This document shows positions 11,441 to 21,952 of a stretch of 64,000 bases of DNA, piece after piece; the first letter of the stretch is position 1; each line of letters starts with the position of its first letter. The notes under the pieces were generated by a model. That model searched no databases and was not told where the DNA came from. It was given only the letters and a program-made list of their open reading frames with translations. The position numbers and the translations under genes are program-made. The stretch comes from Solanum dulcamara (Eukaryota; Streptophyta; Magnoliopsida; Solanales; Solanaceae): the NCBI RefSeq assembly GCF_947179165.1, contig NC_077242.1, forward strand, positions 52,585,097-52,649,096. Direction: 5' to 3'.

Positions 11441-12760
11441 CTGTCCCAAAGGGCGCATAGCTACAAAAGAAGATGAGTCAACAACTGACCCAGTAGGCTG
11501 AGCTGCACCACTTAGATTACCCCTAAACGGACACTCCCTCATAATATGGCCTTGACAACCGTAATTAAAGAAGGCACCTATAGCAAAATGGCATTCCCCA
11601 AAATTAGCCTACCACAATGAGGACACCAAGGCAAATGTGGCCTTGATTTGCGTGAACCCTTGTTCATTTGTAAACCTGAAACCCTGGAGCTCTGATCGGC
11701 TCCTAAATACCCTGTGCTATCGAATCTCCTACCTGTGAAATATGGGGGTGCACTCAAGGCTGGCTGAGAAGGATATCTACTATATCTTTGAGGCTTCTCA
11801 AATTAAAATTCCTCAGAAAAACCAGTCGATCTAGCTCTTTTATACTGGCCTTTGTCATGATCTCTATCGGGCTGACGCCCTCTGGGCTGATTTTTTACAC
11901 CCTGTGCCTATGTCTGTACCCAAAAAATATCCATACCTGGCTGAGAAGCTATTATCATACTGCTATCAATCAAATAATGATCCATCCCCATCACATATCG
12001 ATGCACTTTATCAGCCATATCAGCTACAATAGCAGGCGCATATCTCGCCAATGAGTCAAACTCAAGGCTATAATCTCTGATGCTCCTACTATTCTGCCTC
12101 AAATTTAAATATATGTCTACTCTGGCTTATCTCATCTTTGGAGGTAGAAAGTGGCCAAGGAGGCCTCAAATAACTCACCCCATACCGCTGGAGGAGCACC
12201 CTCGCCCCTAGACAACTCTCAGGACTTATACCAATTAACAGCTACATCACGCAGTCGATAGGAAGCTAACTCAACAGACTCTATCTTAGAAGCCTTAATT
12301 ATTCTCAACGTATGTTGTACCTGTTGGATAAACTCCTGCGGGTTATCCTTGGGCCTTGACCCATAGAAATCAGGGAGATTACAAGTCAAGAAGTCATGAG
12401 CTCTAAAACTGTCATGTCTATCCGTATAGTCAACCTCTAATCCATGCCTGCTAGCCTGCCCTGCCGCTATTCTCTCAGAAACTGAACTGCATCTCTTATA
12501 GCCCTATCCTCTACCCCTTGATGAGGAGTTGGAGGCTCAGGTACAAGATCCTCTGGAGCTGGAGGTGAAGCAACCTCCTAATCTGTAGTTGTAGTAGCTG
12601 CTTCTCTAAGCTCCTCTAGTGGTGGCATAGTAGAGCTCGCTGACTGGAGCACAACCTCAGGCATAGACTGGGCACATGCCCTAGTAACTCTCGGGGCCTG
12701 GCTAGTCTCTCTTGCTACTGACTTGACCATCTGGGCAACTGTCATTTTCCTTGGAGGCAT
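11440..12760 (-). pseudogene. Element A gag
   Basis: Starts at ATG 12760 with MPPRKMTVAQMVK and is intact for about 60 codons, then is broken by stops and frameshifts. Scattered gag-like segments include RNSRSIRDYSLEFDSLARYAP (12102 leftward). A zinc-knuckle remnant precedes MRECPFRGN at 11542, and one Cys of the CCHC pattern is lost (FNYGCQGHIMREC). Gag forms the particle and binds RNA. An acceptor-like TTTTATAG ends 2 nt before the ATG. Confidence 0.75.
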
Positions 12761-12762
12761 CG

Positions 12763-12764
12763 CT
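12763..12764 (-). promoter_or_regulatory. Splice-acceptor-like AG before element A gag ATG
   Basis: The minus strand reads TTATTTTTATAG then CG then the gag ATG. The same pyrimidine-rich AG at 2-4 nt from the gag start recurs in B, C and D. See findings on a possible leader intron. Confidence 0.35.
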
Positions 12765-12948
12765 ATAAAAATAATAATATGTTAGGGAGAAATTATCCTG
12801 ATAATAGAGCTTTATCATATGATTTAAAGTTAAAAGAAGGGATAACATCCTAAATGTCATGTAGCCCCCTATTTATAGATGTGGTGCACAACACACCAAT
12901 AAACAAGACTCTACGATACACAGTCTGTAGATACTCCAAGAATAAACT

Positions 12949-12960
12949 ACTCTAATACCA
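12949..12960 (-). other. Primer binding site of element A
   Basis: The minus strand reads TGGTATTAGAGT, close to TGGTATCAGAGC, which pairs with initiator Met tRNA. It lies 4 nt from the 5' LTR end. The bases between the PBS and gag (12765-12948) are untranslated leader with no gene. Confidence 0.8.
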
Positions 12961-12964
12961 CTTT

Positions 12965-13313
12965 TATCATGACCCAACCTCGTAGGCCATGACCGTTGCC
13001 CGAATTGGATACTCATATACACGTCTATTATCTATAATCGATCAACACCTATATGATATGAAATTTATACGGACAGAGCATTGTCTCAAAACTGTCACAT
13101 ATATATATCTACCGAAACCACGTGTCTCCTAGAGAGTCACAATTGTTAAAAGATAAGATAGCATAGTGCGTAAGCCGACAAGGCTATCATTACATGTACG
13201 AACATCCCACTATATACATAAATGCAAGCCGACAAGGCTTCCACTACAAATGGAAACGTTCCAAAACATAATTCACACCAGTACAACCAGACAAAATCTA
13301 TATAAAATCCACT
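12965..13313 (-). repeat. Element A 5' LTR remnant
   Basis: It matches 1364-1712 base for base with scattered changes, then homology stops abruptly near 13313 (after AAAATCCAC). About 2.9 kb of LTR, including the promoter, is missing, so the element cannot be transcribed from its own 5' LTR. The terminal TG reads TA (TATCATGACCC). Confidence 0.85.
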
Positions 13314-15952
13314 TCCATTAAGTTAATTTCTTTCTTTAATCCTCCATATTTAATTTATTTTGGCTTCAAATTTCTTTATTTTTGCGTTAGATTAATTCTA
13401 TAAATAAAATATTCAATTTAGCACAATCCATAAATTTATGGTAAACGGATAAATAAAAATACTAAATATGACGTAAATAATGACTAAAAATATGATTTTT
13501 GGCCTCACATCACTGCCCTCTTTCTTGATTTCTCCATTCATGGTATATTGATGTATGGGTTGTTTTCCCTTAATATCGAGTATCAAATTGTGTTGTAATT
13601 TGGAACACAAGTTTCATAATCTCAAATGAACCTTTTCAAGGAGATAAATTCAGGATTCTCAATGCAAGTTCTACAATTCCATTTTAGATCCAAATGGGTC
13701 CGTCTCCAAAATTGCAAATTTGGTATCAAAATATTCGTATTGACGTCGTGATCAATATTTAGTAATTAGGGCAGTAATTGGAGTTGATTCAGAGGTGGAA
13801 AGCTTTAATTTTGTGGATTCGAAGCGTGCGTGATTAGCTTCGAGATAGGCTACGGTCTCCCACTTTGACTGAGCTTTATTAGATATTGTTTAGTATATAT
13901 TGCATATGATTTAGGTTGGTATTTGATGAGATTAGAGTTCTCCTTCTTCCATTATATTTTCTTGGTTCCCGATTAAGCCTTAGACTAGAATAGTCTCATG
14001 AGATCCTTAGTTTAGGCCATGGGCCTTGGTTGTGGGATTGCCTTGGCATAATTATCATCTTTAGGATTTTTATTGATGTCCTTAGGCTAGGTTTGAGCCT
14101 TAGATTCTTCAACTTGCATTTCATTGCCCTTAGAGCTAGGCGTAACTTCCGCTAGTGCTTGTATTGGATAGTATACCTTTTTCTTGTGCCTGAGACCTCA
14201 GAGGTTTGTCGTAGCAGTAGGTTTGGCTTATCGGTGCTCAAATGCGAGTTAGTATGGGATACTCAGAGTAAAGGCATCATTCCTAGAGATATTTCTCCTC
14301 TATATGATTTTGAGTCATTTCCTAATTCCTTCGATTTCTGTTTAGCAGTAGGCTTGTGATGCCATCACATCTATTATTTGTTGTTGGGCCCGAGGCCACA
14401 TTCGACGAGTGATCGGATCCCAGGTTAGTTTTTTTCCATGATAGTATGGTATGACTTGATGTTACTTTTCAGACTGTATGTGTCTTGTTTGGATACAAGT
14501 GATGACATGTTTGCATTGATTAAGCATTTTCACATGTTTTATGTTATGATCCTGGATTCTTTATGGGTTTTCACTACTATTTTTGAGAAGGCTTTGTCAC
14601 AATTTTTCTATTTAAGCTGGTTTTAGTGGGAATCATACCACCTAGATTGCTTGACTTACTCACTTTTAAGATTATGAGGCATCGGGGATGTACTCTTTTT
14701 TCTACATGAGAAATTAGAGGCATTTGGTATGTACTTATTTTTTACTTGTCTAACCGGTGCGTCGACGCCCTTTCTTGCTTGTAGATGGTCTTGCTGATGC
14801 CCCCAAGTTACTCTTGCTAGCTAGGCGGGTGCCTTTGAGAGTTTACTATCTGGTAGGCGACCATGGGTTCACTCTAGCTAGCCGGGCTGATGTCCCTACG
14901 TGTTTACTGGCTGGTTGGACGGGCCATTTTTAGGGTGCTTATGGTTAGAGGTTATTGTTGGTTATAGACGATACTATGGGTTTTACTACAAACTTGCATT
15001 TGTACGCTGCCTATCACCACTATACTTGTTTGTTGTTTGGTTCCCCGATTTTATGTGGCCAGGGGTATGTTTCTCATTGTTTGTATCTTTTTGGGGTATG
15101 AGCATCTGGTTAGTTATTATCTGATTATTGTTATACTTATCTCTTGTTTGTATTTATATTTTGTTTGCAGGATGTCTTAGTCTAGAGTTGTTGTTGGTAT
15201 TTTTTAATAGGTTCAGTTGGATTAGTCTTTAGGAGCTATATGATTAGTGGTGACAATTAGTATTCTATTCTTGATTAGTTGATTCCTATGGTACCTTCTC
15301 ATTGTAAATTGATTGTTGGCTTGCACTTTCATTTATGTTTCTTGACTTTGCTCTTCCATCTATGTATCCTATCTCTTTGTCTTATTTCCTACACTATCTC
15401 GTATTAGCTAGCGATTAGTTACTTGTGTTGTATTTACCTGATTATATGTTTTTTATACTTGCTTTATTTGTGGAGCTCAGTCGGTCAATGCCTACTGGGT
15501 ACCATTCTTTGATACTCATACTACACTTCTACATCCTACAGATCATAATATGAGTTATCACTATTGATTTGTACTGTGCGGAGCAGCTGTTTATTTGGAT
15601 ATTGGGTGAGATCCTGGCATCCAAAACTGTGGATTTTTATTTATTTTGGGCTAGGAATAGTCTTTACTTGCTTTCGAAGACTATCTTTACTTATATTTGT
15701 AATTTACCAGCCTTATACTCCTATTTTGATTTTGATGCTCGATTATTGACTGATGTTAGGCCTTAGGGTAGTTCCTTGTGTTTTATTTAAGTTGTTCTTG
15801 TTCTTCTCATTACTATTTAGATTCCACTTTATTTATTCATCTTCCACTTGATATGCCTTTCCTCTGGTTCCGAGCTAGGGGTTGAAGATTAGGCTTACTT
15901 GTTGGTGGATGTTAGTAGGTGCCATCATGATTTGAGAAATCGCGCCGTGACA
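13314..15952 (+). repeat. LTR-like non-coding sequence, probably the rest of the element Z LTR
   Basis: There is no credible gene here; ORFs of 60-75 codons are unsupported. It ends GCGCCGTGACA at 15952, a typical LTR end of this genome type. It contains short degenerate repeats at about 14800-14930 (GCTAGCTAGGCGGGTGCC, GCTAGCCGGGCTGATGTCC, and GGCTGGTTGGACGGGCC). Orientation and position fit the missing remainder of the Z LTR that starts at 1096, with A inserted and part of both deleted. That link is inference. Confidence 0.4.
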
Positions 15953-16299
15953 CATATGTTTTTTAGTCTAATAAAAAAAGAATGTCACTTTTCTATAATT
16001 AGGAACAAACTTAGGGTGTGTTTGATATGAAGGAAAAATATTTTCGAGGGAAAATGTCAGAAAATGTCTTCCTGGAAAAGAAAATGGGTGGATTTCTAAC
16101 ATATTTTCTCATGTTTGGTTGGAGAGTAAAAAATATTTTTCGGATGTGTTTGGTTGATAAATGATTTTTTTTTTTTGAAAATATCTTTTATTTTTGGCTA
16201 GAAAGTAGAAAAAACTTTTTAGGAACATAATTTCTGACTCATAAACCAACTCCAATAATAAATTCGGACATTCAAACTAGGACACTATCCAGACAACCT

Positions 16300-17035
16300 A
16301 TCAGAAATCTGAACCTAAGATGTAACCCTGGACTTGACCCTAACTTCCGACTCGAGATCTGATATTTAAATTGGGATGCAACCCTAACCCTTGATCCTGG
16401 ACACAACCCTGAGGATCGATCTAAGATCCGATCCTAACATTTGACTCAGGACTTGACCATGACTCTCGACCCTGTCCCCAACAGCAACACCCACCCAAAT
16501 GACTAATTCAATACCCAATTCAGACATCCAACTCAGGACCTAGCTGTCGTCCAAAACCAGACATCTAGGATCCGAATTTTTAATCAAAACTCGACATTGC
16601 TACCGGATCCTGACTCTCAATCCAGGACCTGACCCTGAATCCCGATCTAGGACACAAATTTACTCCCGACTCCTAACTCGAGTCCCGAGTTCTAACCCAA
16701 GATACAACCCTGACATACAAACTGGATCCAAGACTCGACATCCAAACTGGGATCCGACGTCAACCCAAAACCAAATATATAACCCAAGACCTGACCTCTT
16801 CACCCGAACTTGGATGTGATTGATCAATTTGGGATCCAATCCCGAAAGATAAATCGAGATCTGATTTACAAACCAAGATGCAACCCTAACAACCAACAAC
16901 TGATTCGGAACCCAAGTTTCAAATTGAAACTAGACATTTGACCTGATTAGACTTTCAAAATCAGAATTCGACCCTAATTTCGAATCAGGGCTCGACCACA
17001 TCCGACCCGAAACCTGACTTTCAAAGTGAGATTTG
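16300..17035. repeat. Degenerate minisatellite of GACCC/CGACTC words
   Basis: The region is built from variants of words such as GACCCTGA, CCCGACTC, GGACACAACCCTGA, GGGATCCGA and CCAAACTGGGATCC, recurring about every 10-35 bp. The units have drifted but order words remain (gatct, gacctg, aaccc). The 79-codon ORF on the minus strand (16660-16899) is a by-product of this repetition. Confidence 0.65.
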
Positions 17036-17425
17036 AGGGTTGGGAGGTAAAAAAAATTTTAAAAATTGAAAATATTTTTTAAAAACAAATTTTTAATTTT
17101 TTTTTGGTTGGGTGGAGGGGAGATAGAGATGGGGTAACAAGTGAAATTTCAAAATTTGAAATATTTTCAAAAACAAACTTTAAAAAAATTGTGGGGGTAG
17201 GGGAGTAGGGGTTGGGTGAGGTAAAAAAATTGAAATTTTTTAAAGTTGATTTATTTTTAAAAATTATATTTTCAAATTTTCAATATTTTTGGTTGGGGGG
17301 AGAGGGTTGGGGTCTAGGGCTGATTTTGGGGTAGGGAGTAAAAAAATAAAATACTTTTAAAAAAATTATTAAATTTTTTTGATGGGGATGATCGGGGTAC
17401 AGGGTGGGGTAAGGAAAAAAAGTAT
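17036..17425 (+). repeat. Alternating A-rich and G-rich tandem tract
   Basis: About four degenerate units of roughly 85-110 bp each pair an A/T block (AAAAATTGAAATATTTT-like) with a G block (GGTTGGGTGGAGGGG, GTGGGGGTAGGGGAGTAGGGG, GGTTGGGGGGAGAGGGTTGGGG, GGGGTACAGGGTGGGG). The plus-strand G runs could form G-quadruplexes. Confidence 0.6.
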
Positions 17426-17699
17426 AATTTGAGGAAGGATGAAAGGTTTGGAAGTTCCCCTGCCTAGTTTAGATAAAGCACCCCTTATTGCCCCGCGACA
17501 TCTGGTGGCGGGCCATTCATCAAGGATTCCTATGCTAGCACTTTCAGCTATCTTTCTTAACTTGCTTCTATCAAAGCTAGGTCCTTCAATCATCAAGTAC
17601 ACTATCGATTTCCCACACTTATCATGACAACATCACCCTAATTCATGTCTCTAATTTGTGTTTCTTGATTCTAGGGTTAAAGTAGCGTATTTCTCTAGC
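17426..17699. other. Unassigned sequence
   Basis: About 270 bp between the G-rich tract and the integrase fragment. Overlapping ORFs of 60-77 codons occur on both strands (17369-17602 and 17439-17627), but neither resembles a family I know. I see no repeat or RNA gene. Confidence 0.3.
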
Positions 17700-17885
17700 G
17701 CAGGATGATGTGGACCTCCTTTACTTGATCTTCAAGCCGATCTGATACAAAATACCCGACTTTAGCTGTCCTCAGCCTATCCTGGATAACCTGGACCCTG
17801 GCTATGACATCCTAAAGTAAATCAATACTGTGCAGCCCAGACTCTGAAGACTCAAACCAACCAACTGGAGTGCGACAACGCCAAT
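17700..17885 (-). pseudogene. Integrase C-terminal fragment of a second chromovirus family
   Basis: The minus strand reads RCRTPVGWFESSESG, then IARVQVIQDRLRTAKVGYFVSDRLEDQVKEV. This is the integrase C-terminal region but of a different subfamily from B, closer in type to element Z. It abuts the B integrase at the conserved RCR.PVGWFE site, so the join looks recombinational rather than a simple insertion. Stops are present. Confidence 0.55.
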
Positions 17886-18792
17886 GGCAAATGCTCTAAG
17901 ATCAATGGAAAATGCTCATCCCAACTTCCTCTAAGATCAATCACATATGCCTTTAACATATACTCCAAGGTTTGAATTTTTCTTTTGGCTTGTTTATCGG
18001 TTTGAGGATGGAAAATGGTACTTAGCTTGACTCTAGTACCAAGACCTTTTTGAAATGACTTTCAAAAATGTGAAGTGAATTGGGCATCTCTATCCGATAT
18101 AATCAACAAAGGAACACCATAAAGTTGTACAAATTCTTGAATGTACAACTTAGCTAATCTTCAGCACCATAAGATGTCTTGACTGGTAGAAAATGCACTG
18201 ATTTTGTCATTCGGTCCACAATGACCCAAATAGAATCATATTGTCTTCTAGTACGAGGCAAACCCATGACAAAGTCCATATTCATATCTTCCCATTTCCA
18301 AGTAGGGATTGGATTTCTTGAGCTAGACCTCTTGACCTTTAATGTTCAACTTTCATTTGTTGACAATTAGGATACTTAGCCACGAACTCCACTATGTCCT
18401 TCTTCATGCCATTCCACCAATACACTTCCCTAAAATAGCTATACATCTTGGTGGATCTCGGATGAATTGAATACCAAGAACTATGGGCCTTATTCAATAT
18501 CAACTCTCTTAATCCATCAATATTTGGAACACACAAATAACCTTGGTAACGTATTACCCCACCTCCCCCTAGGGAGAAAGTCTCAATGGATTTTTCAGCA
18601 ACCGACTTCTTCAATTCAACCAAAATCAAATCATTGTTGTTTGGCCATGAAGTCTGCCGCAAAAGACAATTCCAAACCATTATGTATAAGAACACATCCA
18701 TATTTGGAATCAATCAAACGCACACCTAAACGTGTTAATCTATGGATCTCTTTAACCAATTCCCTCTTGCCTTCCTCAACATGTGCAACACT
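17886..18792 (-). pseudogene. Element B integrase (partial) and RNase H-integrase linker
   Basis: From high to low coordinates: linker EGKRELVKEIHRLTRLGVRLI (18793-18631), N-terminal zinc region with YSIHPRSTKMYSYFREVYWWNGMKKDIVEFVAKYPNCQQMK (18339-18713), then core with [36 protein letters not shown] near 18180-18290. Below about 18150 it degrades. A roughly 30 bp internal duplication (ATCAATGGAAAATGCTCATCCCAAC) occurs near 17900-17935. The chromodomain and 3' LTR are absent. Confidence 0.78.
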
Positions 18793-18905
18793 ATAATAAA
18801 AAAAACCAGTAAAATCCCACAATGTGGGGTATGGAAAGGGTAAAATGTATGCAGACCTTACTCCTATCAAGGTAGGACGGCTGTTTCCAAGAGACCCTTA
18901 GCTCA
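18793..18905 (-). repeat. 3' end of L1, TS-SINE-like tail
   Basis: The plus strand reads ATGTATGCAGACCTTACTCC...GGACGGCTGTTTCCAAGAGACCC. This is the complement of a 3' end that, as I recall, is shared between Solanaceae RTE LINEs and tRNA-derived TS-type SINEs. It follows the A-rich ATAATAAAAAAAACCAG boundary. No tRNA-like head is seen, so this belongs to the LINE. Confidence 0.55.
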
Positions 18906-19099
18906 ATAGAAGTATAAAAAGAGGTCAGATAAAGTTAAAAAGTTCAAAGCGATATGAGAAAGCAAATAATGAAAGCAACAAAGATAAAATAGAGTAATCA
19001 AAGTATAGAAAGTAATAGATAATAACAGAATTCAGAGCATAAGAAATTATAGTACGCTAATGCACCTATTAATACGGAAGAATAACGAGACTATGTACT

Positions 19100-21197
19100 A
19101 GCCTTCTACCCTAATATGGGTCCTCTACACCCTCCTATCTAAGGTCATGTCCTCGGTAAGCTGTAACTGCGCAATGTCCTATCTAATTACCTCTCACCAA
19201 TATTTCTTTGGCCTACCCCTACCTTTTCTGAAACCATCCATAGCCAACCTCTCATACCTCTGCATTGGGGTATGTTTGTCTCTACTATTTACATTCCAAC
19301 ACAATATCAGTCGCATTTACCGCATCTTATCTTCCACTAAGACCACTCCTACCCTGTCTTGAATAGCCTTATTTCTAATCCTATCACTCCTGGTATGCCC
19401 ACACATCTATCTCAACATTCTCATCTCGGAAGCTTTCATCTTTTAAACATGAGAGACCTTAACTAGCCGACACTCCGCCCCATATAACATAGCCGGTCTA
19501 ACCACCACTTTGTAGAACTTGCCCTTAAGTTGTGGTGGCACCTTCTTATCACATAGCACACTGGAAGTGAGCCTTTATTTCATCCACCTTGCCCTAATAT
19601 GATGTGTGACATCATTTTCAATCTCCCCGCTGCCTTGCATGACATACCCAAGGTACTTGAAACTACTTTTCTTTTGGATGGCCTAGTTACCAAGACTAAC
19701 TTCTGGGCTAACCTCTTGAGGTGTCTGATTGAACTTCCACTCTAAGGACTCTGTCTTGGTCCTACTCAGCTTAAACCCTTTAGACTCCAAGGTATGTCAT
19801 CTGCAAAAAGCATACACCATGGCACCTCACCTTGAATTTGTCGTGTCAATCCATCCATCACCAAGGCAAATAAAAATGGACTAAGAGCTGATCCTTAATT
19901 CAACCCCATCAGAACTGGGAAGTGCTTTGAGTCCTCTCCTATTTTCCTTACCCTAGTTTTGGTACCCTCATACATGTCCTTGATCACCCTAATATATGCC
20001 ACAGGTACCCTTTTAGCCTCCAAACATCTCCATAGTATCTCTAGTGGAACTTTATCGTAAGCCTTTTCTAGTCGATAAATATCATATGCAAGTCCCTTTT
20101 CATCTCCCTATACTGCTCCACCAGTCTCCTCATAAGATGGATGGCTTCTATAATTGAGCATCCCGATATAAATCTGAATTGGTTCTCTAAAATAGACACA
20201 CCTCTCCTCACCCTCATCTCCACCACTCTTTTCTACACTTTCATAGTATGGCTTAGAAGCTTGATACCTCTATAGTTATTGTAGTTCTAGATATCTCCTT
20301 GTTTTTATATAGAGGGATCATTACGCTCGATCTCCATTCTTCGAGCATTGTTTTCGTCTTAAATAAGACATTAAATAACCTAGTCAGCCACTCTAAACCT
20401 ACCGAGCTCACTTTTTTCCAAAATTCCCCAGGAATTTTGTCAAGTCTGGTCGCTCTTCCCTAGCGCATCCTATGCACAACACCCTTATCCTCTTCGACTG
20501 TAATACTCCTGCAACACCCAAAATTATGACGCTTCCCTGTATATTCCAAATCACCCAACACAATCTCTCTGTCCCCTTCTTCATTCAAGAGTTTATGGAA
20601 GTATGATTGCCATATCTGTTTAATGAGGGTCTTCTTTATCAATATTTTTCCATGCTCATCCTTAATGCACTTTACTTTATCCTCATCGCATGCCCGTCTC
20701 TCCTTTTCCCTGAATAGCCTGAACAATTTCCTATCCCCGTCTTTCTCTTCTAGTTCAGCAAAAAGACATTCAAAAGCTATCATTTTTGTCGTCGAAACCA
20801 CCGACTTTGCCTTCTTCCTCGCTATATTATAAAGTTCCCTATTCATTCACTTATTCACCTCATCCTTTATTTCTATTAGTTTTGCAGACGCTATCTTCTT
20901 TGCTTCCACCTTCCTATGCACTTCTCCATTCCACCATTAGTACCCTTGATATCGACCACGAGTACCTGTCGAGACTTCCAATACTTCCCTTGATATAACC
21001 CTAATACAACTAGCCATCCTATCCCATATATTGTTTGCATCCCTACTACTATCCCAGGCCCCCATAACCTTTAATTTCTCTCCCATCTCTAGGGTACTAG
21101 CCGTGGTCAAACTACCCCATATGATCCTAGGTCAGTCATCCTCGACCCTCTTCTTCCTCATCATCTTGATCACTAAATCCATCACCAAGAGCTTATA
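19100..21197 (-). pseudogene. L1 reverse transcriptase region
   Basis: After the endonuclease the frame continues through a linker (20460-20846: ECLFAELEEKDGDRKLFRLF, KCIKDEHGKIL, YFHKLLNEEGD). RT blocks with stops follow: WLTRLFNVLFKTKTM near 20350, MVYAFCR-stop-H near 19800 where the catalytic YADD-type box is expected, and FKYLGYVMQGSGEIENDV near 19640. The C-terminal part has CGHTRSDRIRNKAIQDRVGV near 19370 and GRPKKYW near 19210. Many stops mean it is dead. It performed target-primed reverse transcription. Confidence 0.8.
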
Positions 21198-21944
21198 TCA
21201 GGTTATGAGGTTGTCGATCGGAATGACCTTACAGTCTTTGAACAGACCTTTATCATCCTTCTTAAGGAGTAAAAAATCTATCTGAGTCTTAGCCATCGAA
21301 CTACAAAAGGTTACCAAGTGGTCCTCCTTCTTTAGGAAACTTGAATTGGCTATTACCAACCCAAAAGCTCTTGCGAAATACAAAAGTGAAACTCCTCCTC
21401 CATTTCTATCCCCGAAGTCAAAGCCTCTATACACATCATCATACTCTCCCGAAATAGACCCGATGTGCCCATTGAAATCCCCTCCCATGAAAAGTTTCTC
21501 AGTAGGCAGTATGCCTCCCATTAACTCGTCCAAATCCTCCCAAAAGTGCCTCTTATCCTCCTTGACTAAGCCCACTTGTGGTGAATAAGCACTAATAATG
21601 TTCAACGTGATCCCTTTAATGACCACATTAATCGATATTATCCTATCAATGACTCTCCTAACCTCCACTACCTGATCCCTTAAATCACTATCTACTAAAA
21701 TGCCTATCCCATTCCTATACTTCGATCTACCAGAGAACCAAAGCTTATACCCGTCTACCTCCTTATCTTTAGAACCTATCCATTTGGTTTCTTGGACACA
21801 AGCTATTTTAATATTTCTCTTCTTTAGAATCTTAACTAGCTCTATGGATTTTCCCGTTAACGTCCCAATGTTATAAGAACCTACTCTCAGTCTAGATGCT
21901 CCTTTAACCCACTTAACCCTTCTTACTCTCATTCCCGTCCCCAT
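21198..21944 (-). pseudogene. L1 apurinic-type endonuclease domain
   Basis: A 248-codon open frame starts MGTGMRVRRVKW and carries the fold's motifs: LRVGSYNIGTLTGKS, IACVQETKWIG (catalytic Glu), GIGILVDSDLRDQVVE, NIISAYSPQVG, LFMGGDFNGHIG (Asp/Asn), and QIDFLLLKKDD. It stops just before the region of the last catalytic His; a Tyr stands in the expected His place after the stop. The enzyme nicks target DNA to prime LINE insertion. It is the longest ORF in the window and well preserved, but cut off from its RT. Confidence 0.85.
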
Positions 21945-21952
21945 CCCTAAGG

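Larger units (their letters stand above)
1364..13313 (-). mobile_element. Element A: chromovirus, nearly full length, decayed
   Basis: Reading on the minus strand: truncated 5' LTR (12965-13313), PBS (12949-12960), gag (from 12760), protease, RT, RNase H, integrase, chromodomain (to about 7985), polypurine tract (7801-7816), and a 3' LTR (1364-2806 plus 6026-7800). The 3' LTR is split by solo LTR S. The 3' LTR without S is about 3218 bp. The protease DSG and RT FIDD motifs survive, but gag, integrase and the joins carry many stops and frameshifts. The 5' LTR has lost everything beyond about 350 bp. Not autonomous as it stands. Confidence 0.88.
16012..17425. mobile_element. DNA-transposon-like repeat with internal tandem repeats (non-autonomous, truncated?)
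   Basis: Starts CTTAGGGTGTGTTTGATATGA, resembling terminal repeats of non-autonomous hAT-type elements common in plants (from memory, not searched). It then holds a GACCC-rich minisatellite (16300-17035) and alternating A-rich and G-rich blocks (17036-17425). I see no matching inverted terminus on the right, so the element is truncated or misclassified. No transposase is visible. Confidence 0.4.
18793..21952 (-). mobile_element. L1: RTE-clade LINE (non-LTR retrotransposon)
   Basis: It has an endonuclease domain (21198-21944) followed by a reverse transcriptase region (about 21197-19100) and a 3' tail (18793-18905). It lacks an LTR and matches the plant RTE type whose endonuclease is often annotated as craniofacial development protein 2-like. 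It sits inside element B; the left junction is near 18793, right after the B word ATGTGCAACACT. The 5' end appears truncated near 21952 against L2. Confidence 0.82.

Noticed and set aside
12949..12960. tRNA-like words (TGGTATCAGAGC type) near several LTRs as tRNA genes
   Set aside because: Only the 12-18 nt primer binding sites are present; no cloverleaf around them.
13317..15766. Several ORFs of 60-75 codons rich in Phe, Tyr and Leu
   Set aside because: AT-rich LTR-like sequence; no conserved motif or consistent frame.
16660..16899. Minus-strand ORF of 79 codons
   Set aside because: Product of the GACCC minisatellite; repetitive composition explains the open frame.
15953..17425. Complete hAT-type transposon
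   Set aside because: Only one possible terminal repeat and no transposase or target duplication could be found, so only a low-confidence repeat call is kept.
18793..18905. Independent TS-type SINE
   Set aside because: No tRNA-like head or A/B box found; the sequence continues into LINE RT, so it is the LINE 3' end.
20623..21588. Plus-strand ORFs of 69-84 codons
   Set aside because: Antisense to the LINE endonuclease and RT, which have clear motifs on the minus strand.
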